In this document: in pieces, positions 22,901 through 25,355 of the stretch
Layout of the letters: each line of letters begins with the position of its first letter
Position numbering within the stretch: the stretch's first letter is position 1
Assembly: GCA_900770265.1 (NCBI GenBank)
Contig: CAAGJR010000103.1
Coordinates: forward strand, 1 to 25,355
Direction: 5' to 3'
Origin: an uncultured Acidaminococcus sp.
GTDB lineage: Bacteria > Bacillota > Negativicutes > Acidaminococcales > Acidaminococcaceae
DNA: 25,355 nucleotides
Program-made: the position numbers and the translations under genes
The notes under the pieces: model-generated
Database searches by the model: none
Told to the model about the DNA's origin: nothing
Seen by the model: only the letters and a program-made list of their open reading frames with translations

Positions 22901-25355
22901 ACCGGGGGCAAGACGGTGAAGGTCCATGAGTACGACAAGAATTTCGTGCTGTGGGGCCTGATCAAGTACAAGAACACCGGGGAATTCCTGAGCAGTATCG
23001 CCAATGACGTGGGGAATATCCAAACGCCTTCGCAATACCAGATTGCCGGGGACCAGACCCTGGATTCCGGCATGGTGATCACCAAAGGTGGACAGAAGAA
23101 CGCCTACGAAGTGACCACAAAGCAGTATGCCGATGACAACGACGCAAGCTACAGCGATGTGACGGTGAAGACCGAGTACAAGGGCTTCTGGGGCAAGGTA
23201 TTCGGGTATGGGAAGGCCAGATACAGATGGACGGAGACGGTGGGGAATTCCACCAGCAGTACCTACTCCATCCAGGCGGACAAACCCATCGATGTGGGCT
23301 TTTTGACCCAGGGCAAGGATACCATCTCCATCACCGGGGCCAGAAATGTGGACCTGGCCGGCAGCATCACGTCGGCCGGTACCGGCGGCACGGTGACCCT
23401 GACCAGCAGGGCCGGCGGCATCACCGCTATGGATGGGGCTTCCGTGAATACGGACAGCCTGACGGCCCAGGCCCGGGGCAATATCAGCCTGGCCCACAGT
23501 GCGGTGGGGACGGGGGCAGCCATCAGCCTGAGCAGCGACGGCGGCAGCGTGACCCTGAAATCCGACAAGGGCGACCTGACGGTGGACAAGGCCGTGGCCG
23601 GCAGTGGCAGCCTCTATCTGCAGGCGGATGGAAACCTGAAGGGCAGCAGTACCCTGAAGGGGAACCGGATCGACCTGATCAGCCGGAAGGGTGCCATCGA
23701 CGCGGCCGTGGCTACGGCAGACACCCCTGTGGACAGCGATCCCCTGTCGGCCAGCCTGAATGCCCAGGCTGCCGGGAACATCACCCTGACCAATGCGGGC
23801 AGCGGCAGCAATATGCGGCTGGGCCACATCATCTCCAGCAATGGGGATGTGACCCTGACCACGGACGGCAGCTTCGAGGATGTGACCGGCGAAGGGACCC
23901 TTTCCAGCGGCAGGGACAAACTGAGCCTGTGGAAGGAAATGGGCCTGGTAGCCGACGAAAGTGCGGACAGCCATACGAAGGCTGCGGAAGCGGCGAAGAA
24001 GGAACGGCTGGACGGTCTGGACGTACAGGGCGCCAAGCTGGCGGCTGCCGGCAGCGGCCATACCCTGGACGGTTACAAGGCGGAAGCCGCAAAGTATGCT
24101 TCCTATGCGGCCTCTGACACCAGCCTGCAGGCAGCGAAAGCCACCTATGAAAAGGCTGTGAAAGCCAACGCCGGTGACGACGCGGCCCTGGAAGCTGCGT
24201 ACAAGACCTACGACGCGGCCCGGAAAGCCTACTTCGACGGCAAGGGTTACACCACGGAAGAACAGGATTTCATCCTGGCCTACGCGGATGTGAATGACAG
24301 CAAGGCCTACGGCTGGAGCCAGAATGACCTGCTCTACGCCATCCAGTCCAGCGTGCTCAACGCTTCGCCCAAGGACGAAGTGGTGACTGTGGACACCCCC
24401 AACATCAAAGGGAAGAACATCACCCTGAATGCCGGGAAGAACATCGGCGTGGATGGAACGGCTAAAGAAATCGCCTATACGGATCTGAACAAACTGGAGA
24501 ACCTCCAGACCCTGTCCCAGGCCAAGGCCGGGGACCTGACCTGGAACGATACCAGCCTGACGGTCCGGCAGCAGCAGCCCATCACCCTCCAGTTGAATGG
24601 CGGCAAGGTGACGCTGAACGCCAACACCAGCAAGACGGCGGGGGCAGGCAGCATCTATCTGGCCGGGGTAAAGGACACCGCCCTGGATATCACCGGGAAG
24701 ATCAACACCAGCGCCGATGTGAAGCTCATGAGCGACAAGGGCGTGAAGATGGAGGAAGGCGGCATCACCGCCCGGAACCTGACCATCACCGGTGGCACCG
24801 GCGATATCGGCAGCAGTGCCCACAACCTCCTGACGAACCTGAGCGGCAGTCTGGATGCCCGGACCAGGGGCAACCTGTACCTGCACCAGACCGGGCTGGA
24901 TAACAGTGCGGCCCAGGTGCTGACGCTGCAGAGTGTGGCCGGCGGCAAGATTAACCTGAGTGCCGACGCCGGTATGAAGATGACCACCGAAAACGGCAAG
25001 ACCAGCGGTACCATCAACGGCGACGAAGTGAACCTGGTTTCCTCCGACGGCAGCCTGGGTCTGGCAGACGATGGCCTGCGGGTGAAGAATACCGGCGTAC
25101 TCAGCGCCGATGCCCAGAAAGGCAATATCTACCTGAGCGGCAAGGATGCCGGTACCCTGACCCTGGCCAATGTGAACGGCAAGGATGAATTCGTCCTGCA
25201 GAGCGAAGGCACGGTGAAGGCCGGACGGGAAGCAGCGGACGGCGTGACGGCTGTGGACAGCCAGATCAAGGCTGCTAAGAAAGTCACGCTGGATGCGGCC
25301 GGTTCCATCGACCTGAAGAACGGCAGCCTGACCACGGATACCCTGGCTCTGAAAG
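10943..25355 (+). CDS. Giant TpsA exoprotein, LktA-family filamentous adhesin/leukotoxin-like (3' end outside the window)
   Basis: The frame is open from ATG 10943 (AAAGGAGGG 8 nt upstream) to the window end: 4,804 codons with no stop. An extended signal peptide (basic 1-24, hydrophobic 25-42, cleavage likely after LTALA at 43) precedes an N-terminal TPS-like domain (about 45-300) with NLFFLSPGGMAVGKGGVIN (about 131-149), the equivalent of the NPxG secretion motif. A long beta-helical passenger follows, with about 53-residue repeats rich in Ala, Gly, Val and Thr and the recurring pattern VxxGxxxAGGxxVxVNxI, best seen at about 1,930-2,200. Helical insertions occur at about 814-958, 3,440-3,495 and 4,339-4,487. 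In my translation the only cysteine is Cys29 in the signal peptide, usual for such exoproteins. The N-terminus and repeat style recall Fusobacterium necrophorum LktA (about 3,240 residues), but this protein is far longer. A role in adhesion or host-cell interaction is inferred from family; toxicity is not shown. Confidence 0.92.
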   Translation, partial: MSALYRNRHKKTYKAVKQDDLSRRILAACLSASFVSQPLTALAGSITAANGKDYAADKNGVFNIYAQQYSGKNNALNQFQKFQLDAGKTANLYFHTEEDNTEAQNLLNFVDTRIDIGGTLNAIRNNQIGGNLFFLSPGGMAVGKGGVINTGSLYVMAPSWTQDLTDPDQRSYEILKGNFATGNYGDAELEAIKSGNANIRLNASGTISVLGKINATNDVKLYAGKVAVGRNLTGDTIDGTASGGIETGAAINTGVTDFSRLVNLSAQQQKDIGLTKLSATRDGSGDVVLSARSDAANSLDQTFNDLVNTTGLLKGTDINIPKTITASVENYGTVTAAGDATLTAKATNGYFKEGDETYSSNASGFAQTVAKVDVQGNVTAEGAVEMKASADNTYVDSGNSVTDKLGDTLSYLTPVSANVMLLENEASVTVGKDATVKGDTVKAEAEANLDGTAGTAASGKKYIKKVPSEIPSTGVSYAQVDNKATVQIDGRVKATGKDTTDSDGNKQDALQVKANATSSVTNSANAIVSAGMLGAGSSSIVAAVAVTDSKNNAQIKVNGTAEAEKGSVNMEAAATQSLNTAAAAQAPDTTVGTAAVDVITHKGDASIDVQGTVKAEQDVTLDATNHTAENTHSANNNLGQGKFKATLMKGVMKAADVQGIVAKVKENPLVKDALSKASKNTGKAASSGSGSSKSLTDTLGNTLSAGAAITVAQETTTAQVNFGKASVTEAGNGSLKVSASNTVYDTLLTANGVTSTFKNKDSDSDTVTIAVGTVFGGMNNSAKVTVEDGTKTQKAQLKAGRDLSLTTSSRMDYNRVTEIKKGLDDSIQAVKSAAEDMKNWEEMATLPELKKIYEELVTLEGKLEGLSITFYKNYLKHAPDGTNLTAEGTLNEVTNLAATGWDLYNQFLELQDAALTLYSDIQAQDPLRRVKEQVREKVTNLLTSPIDVVSASMEYLSPNNYANISAAASAKGGQDTQVATAASVTVSDFNFDSQVKVGKNAQLTAGDNLNLNADEAIKDVTMTGKRKFWLNNAATGKSDGVGIGGSFDYQDFDNSTLVQVDKGASLTAGDMALASSSDVFHTGVMLSAGKADGSAISGMMALTNSDSSNQVRVDKDALLKAVKDAAKNHNGSISITGYNNTNVNNAILSLSAANGAAAAGMAAAVNNIDVTNRAAVENLSADDDDDDKGQIEAASLKVKAETTGLMNAVSVAGGVTSSGTSPEKGKTEKGGMSTVGNLFGKVTKPVETITSAVGTVSNKVKDAITWVNTGGKSQGGTQSVVPTKSDTAPSFSLAGAGSLSLNLVGDTTQAVVDGATVKLDNDGAMSVGARDTAYVGTYSGGAAISLRKGKGSKDNTSVAFSGAVGVNSIDNTLEAAVRNSTLTGVKSLDIEALSGGTSVAAGTALALTKSGQAGNNFAGGASASVNLIDKDVKALAENNTVTGKSATEKAAVDVTAYESDLQITGGVNADVAIGGGNAAGGSLTVANINNKLEAGIKGGTYTHIGDTQVQGLLATKQISAAISAGVAVGGSGTDNAFTGAMLYNGLHNTVAAAISDGARITADSIAVKAHDTTSGSDEAKAYEDQLGTYRVKESLLQDAGVDTDGSSYYKTSDDANGLDTAGEEVDFDGNKGSLSVGAAFVVAGSKDNAAGAAVNVANLDNTFTAKIDDAALTADAIAAQAEADSLAVNVTAGVAAGSKDYGGMGSVTWQDQDNRVQSRVTDSTLTTDDLKVHASSNAQAVNVAGSVAYGKTAGIGAALAYNGLDNHIGAYLAGGSVTAKTPSTGVSVDVEGKNTGKIYGLGAAVAASQKAAVNGTVVVNHGGSDTEAAVGEVRSDDGTSTTKATAVADAKAVTVKAESDDVRVAAAGNVSASGKAAVGGAVAYNDVGGASTSTAKASQKTRAALNQTTLTHVTGGTTAVQAVDGSTLTTAAVGVGGAGKVAIQGAAATALVNKAVTAEVQDSTVDQDADKGASVTVKADSRSTINSLAVVGAGSGDFAGGAGVSVNRINQDTNASLSGSTVKDKHTTVQADGDSTITSVGIGAAVAGKAALAGNIAVNQIGSSVKAAVTGSTLTSSGNIGVLASGKETLTNFAGTVSGTAGNAGLGMGVSYNAITGNTESTVTDSTLEARGSETETVGNGQKGVAVTAAGQHTLNSVALTAGLAGSDNVAVGAAGTVTVNNIGGTTRAAVTGTDINAGLHSSTVGDVAVKAQDVTTSESHVGSLSVGIGADGGAGVSAASDTLLLSRKTAAELSGTDAAKKTVNGRNVAVTADQQSTVVTNADGVAGAGGVYGAGAVAATAAATKLDGSVSATMKNITSTNKGLEISAKHDHKTTLVSASAAVSAAMVSGAVGAGVGVVNDDFTTAAELTGSTVAAKKDSSRSGSGSVNVAADSSTGVTTVVAGVAGSVGAAASTISVNNMNSQTSAVVDASTVAADQDFTVDAHNQVTTKFNAATLGAGGAAIATGVGVNTIGTSTLAKVNKSTITAQKAAITSREDLDVDQNLVGATVGGLGINANVMVTSIGTKLADTYGSSANKGASFDAAAALEKANTALDSQKTATTDETTASGKVVKDTLHNTDTGVESNDASGVTASSGKSDAKGTQVAVAGSAITTGDTLSLKADRQTDAAVTAAAASVGSVDLSATVAVLDAKKDAGVTISGSTLTAGKDLSVLAKQGGTTGIMAYQGNISALAGISAAYAQSSSSGSTAISLDQSTLQTTKGSTGNITVQAEDKGATSSKVVGVTTGAFGGGALITKADNKSGTSVSLKDSTLSGQNDVAVTSRRANTVTAGTTGGAVGAATLQGVVAGASDAGSSTVVLTGKNALSARTLELTAQGQPRVSADAKALGVSLVGGGASVATAEAGGTVALTAAEGSSFTADSVALTASSGQQSEETKDSSGNTTTTVYDNAKAEAVGNATAIGASVGVNKASAKQATTVKVDLGKGTYKTAALTVTGSNTAALDAAAKGVTIGGYFASGTNETNLDGQLTTNVTAAGADASSSLGDVTVRSSGYGNLKGSADGSGGGYINVSPVAARANTSLTTDTRTSVSGGWKASSLTASATNSDNLDVTADSLTAAVLNGSGTEVKTTVSHKAQTDVTGSVTTSGKQAYTAANEVSHTVDLKGNGYGGATVNANAMTSNLSYAARVNLDKATLATTGEGGSLTAAAGTGGTMTYLNQLKSAGVIPVTVAKSTDTVTYDNSVSATDSTLTTGKADQDITLAANDDTTASFKTVADTQGGAVGAASASMTNTLSRSNKIALSGGKLESTNDVNLYAGADQDGINSSLDYSAISDAYNRTALPIATAPSLANTMTQANQVAIDGTVESVRHTNLKAGKGLTTVAESAQEYNVYTGDKGNGSVTSTALGTHTASETTDNKVSVGSNGSVTAGIHTDLDVTIGGKSKPTGTGEDTKLDVSGITVTVNKGSDWFSPASVDKSSVLLENSLKKRYDELSDKAAEYSTSSNEYKTLKAEMDSLRTMMAENGFIKGDSVLDSVGVGAVVLPDIVVSGGNINVDADSVSGSGSLTAKGAEAVNITNNSDLYLKTGDIIIKDKGGEIRYNDGQVSQASDLGAGFTGKVASSSAAGTEPKITLSSTGTSTNGVTTPDIGIFGTIQNANGDVVVKNANGNIFVDSNANVSARNITMSADKGSVTQISDGWLLVGSDPITRYQINDSIAKKIQKFYSQYVYLSENGRAETEEDYKNALLQGNYSYKKDGKTYTVHGGSYEEYLKIISQPGVTNGSFTPPDLGFGFTTSELDAILAAFNNKDSSAGIHAGQNVYLSGKNVIIDGLVQSGYDTYKTTLSQADASKVWIKDLVWNFHKVALTDDQVLGNSSYLINNGGSYYNQERGVWEYAVKTYYNPYTKHLLTEAIAPAGGKIYINGAVASTSGTGRLLAMDGTPDVSIDTSAVSRDLTVNAIRNQDIDGLISIKDTNNQKQTEYRNSGGKTTVTVTDGDGRVTTSTVDSAVYTPEAQTLKWTGGTTGGKTVKVHEYDKNFVLWGLIKYKNTGEFLSSIANDVGNIQTPSQYQIAGDQTLDSGMVITKGGQKNAYEVTTKQYADDNDASYSDVTVKTEYKGFWGKVFGYGKARYRWTETVGNSTSSTYSIQADKPIDVGFLTQGKDTISITGARNVDLAGSITSAGTGGTVTLTSRAGGITAMDGASVNTDSLTAQARGNISLAHSAVGTGAAISLSSDGGSVTLKSDKGDLTVDKAVAGSGSLYLQADGNLKGSSTLKGNRIDLISRKGAIDAAVATADTPVDSDPLSASLNAQAAGNITLTNAGSGSNMRLGHIISSNGDVTLTTDGSFEDVTGEGTLSSGRDKLSLWKEMGLVADESADSHTKAAEAAKKERLDGLDVQGAKLAAAGSGHTLDGYKAEAAKYASYAASDTSLQAAKATYEKAVKANAGDDAALEAAYKTYDAARKAYFDGKGYTTEEQDFILAYADVNDSKAYGWSQNDLLYAIQSSVLNASPKDEVVTVDTPNIKGKNITLNAGKNIGVDGTAKEIAYTDLNKLENLQTLSQAKAGDLTWNDTSLTVRQQQPITLQLNGGKVTLNANTSKTAGAGSIYLAGVKDTALDITGKINTSADVKLMSDKGVKMEEGGITARNLTITGGTGDIGSSAHNLLTNLSGSLDARTRGNLYLHQTGLDNSAAQVLTLQSVAGGKINLSADAGMKMTTENGKTSGTINGDEVNLVSSDGSLGLADDGLRVKNTGVLSADAQKGNIYLSGKDAGTLTLANVNGKDEFVLQSEGTVKAGREAADGVTAVDSQIKAAKKVTLDAAGSIDLKNGSLTTDTLALK
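13382..13816 (+). other. Helical insertion in the TpsA passenger
   Basis: Residues about 814-958 break from the Gly/Ala/Val beta pattern. They are rich in Lys, Glu, Leu and aromatic residues (VTEIKKGLDDSIQAVKSAA, LKKIYEELVTLEGKLEGL, DPLRRVKEQVREKVTNLL), which predicts amphipathic helices or a coiled coil projecting from the beta-helix. Confidence 0.6.
14486..14506 (+). other. Asp6-Lys motif in TpsA
   Basis: GAC-GAT-GAT-GAT-GAC-GAC-AAG encodes six Asp (1182-1187) followed by Lys1188. It matches the enteropeptidase recognition pattern DDDDK and could also bind divalent cations. It sits between two repeat blocks, in a linker-like context. Confidence 0.5.
16733..17600 (+). repeat. Clear section of the degenerate ~53-residue tandem repeats of TpsA
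   Basis: Equivalent positions fall at Ser1987 (16901), Ser2039 (17057), Phe2093 (17219) and Ser2157 (17411), giving unit lengths of 52, 54 and 64 residues, the last with an insertion. Each unit reads roughly VxxGxGxAGxAGxGxxVNxIxxxxxAxVxxSTL followed by a VxVxAxxxxT strand. Similar but more diverged units extend over about 14,800-21,200. The repeat is at protein level; nucleotide identity between units is low. Confidence 0.75.
21260..21427 (+). other. Short coiled-coil-like insertion in TpsA
   Basis: Residues about 3,440-3,495 (VLLENSLKKRYDELSDKAAE, EYKTLKAEMDSLRTMMAENG) have heptad-like Leu/Met spacing and high charge, unlike the surrounding beta repeats. They separate the repeat block from the downstream region. 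Confidence 0.6.
21961..22260 (+). other. AT-rich patch within tpsA, probable inserted or recombined segment
   Basis: By manual count G+C is 132 of 300 (44%), against about 62% in the 60-base lines at 21841 and 22321. It encodes about residues 3,674-3,773 (KKIQKFYSQYVYLSENGRAE, GGSYEEYLKIISQPGV), rich in Tyr, Lys, Glu and Asn. The TTA codon at 22142 (Leu3734) is the only TTA, CTA or TCA codon in the visible 4,804 codons. Confidence 0.7.
23957..24400 (+). other. Ala/Lys/Tyr-rich helical insertion in TpsA
   Basis: Residues about 4,339-4,487 contain repeated helix-forming segments (HTKAAEAAKKERLDGLDV, LDGYKAEAAKYASYAA, LQAAKATYEKAVKANAGDD, LEAAYKTYDAARKAYFDGKG) resembling small albumin-binding or FIVAR-like helical modules in style only. 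Beta-type sequence resumes at NIKGKNITLNAG. Confidence 0.6.

Noticed and set aside
23227..24117. A 296-codon + frame inside tpsA
   Set aside because: It is out of frame with the exoprotein and gives Gln/Arg/Gly-rich low-complexity sequence with no ribosome site.
22142..24886. A 914-codon open frame on the - strand
   Set aside because: Same antisense shadow of tpsA; it ends exactly at the single TTA codon of the sense gene.
10943..25355. Possible assembly artefact or pseudogene given the extreme gene length
   Set aside because: The frame stays open, codon bias is uniform apart from one patch, the N-terminus has export signals and the partner transporter is intact upstream.

Overview
The window fits a diderm, outer-membrane-bearing Firmicute of the class Negativicutes (an Acidaminococcaceae/Veillonellaceae/Selenomonad-type gut bacterium; genus not determinable here). 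The evidence is the mix of a V/A-type ATP synthase subunit D, strong AGGAGG ribosome-binding sites and GC-rich genes, with a beta-barrel outer-membrane protein, a lipoprotein and a two-partner secretion (type Vb) system. All genes lie on the + strand.

Layout. (1) 1-306: 3' end of the V-type ATPase D-subunit gene, closed by a strong terminator. (2) 520-5011: a MocR/GntR-type regulator; then, from its own promoter, a small secreted protein, a nitroreductase-fold protein, a thioredoxin-reductase-like flavoprotein and a lipoprotein. The last four are tightly spaced or overlapping and look like one operon. (3) 5108-5841: a cyclophilin and a GIY-YIG nuclease-like protein overlapping by 4 nt. (4) 5881-6272: a monocistronic cold-shock protein with its own promoter, long leader and UUCG-tetraloop terminator. 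(5) 6310-8415: an SDR oxidoreductase and a BrnQ branched-chain amino-acid carrier. (6) 8493-9101: a small outer-membrane beta-barrel protein with its own promoter and terminator. (7) 9260 to the window end: a TpsB/FhaC-type transporter and, 12 nt later, an exceptionally long TpsA adhesin in the style of Fusobacterium leukotoxin LktA. It is still open after 4,804 codons.

The TpsB/TpsA pair dominates the window. TpsB (two POTRA modules plus a 16-strand-type barrel with VRGY) should export the TpsA polypeptide, which has an extended signal peptide, a TPS-like N-terminal domain, a long run of degenerate ~53-residue Ala/Gly/Val-rich repeats and three helical interruptions. A 300-bp AT-rich patch in tpsA carries the only TTA/CTA/TCA codon of the visible gene, suggesting imported sequence.

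Two enzyme-like proteins lack key residues. The MocR protein has Arg where the PLP-binding Lys is expected. The thioredoxin-reductase-like protein keeps its CxxC and FAD motifs but has lost both NADPH-binding signatures. Intergenic DNA also carries short CTAG-containing heptamer arrays next to hairpins, and inverted repeats overlapping two promoters. No tRNA, rRNA, CRISPR array, insertion sequence or origin was recognised. No gene-free stretch exceeds about 215 bases.
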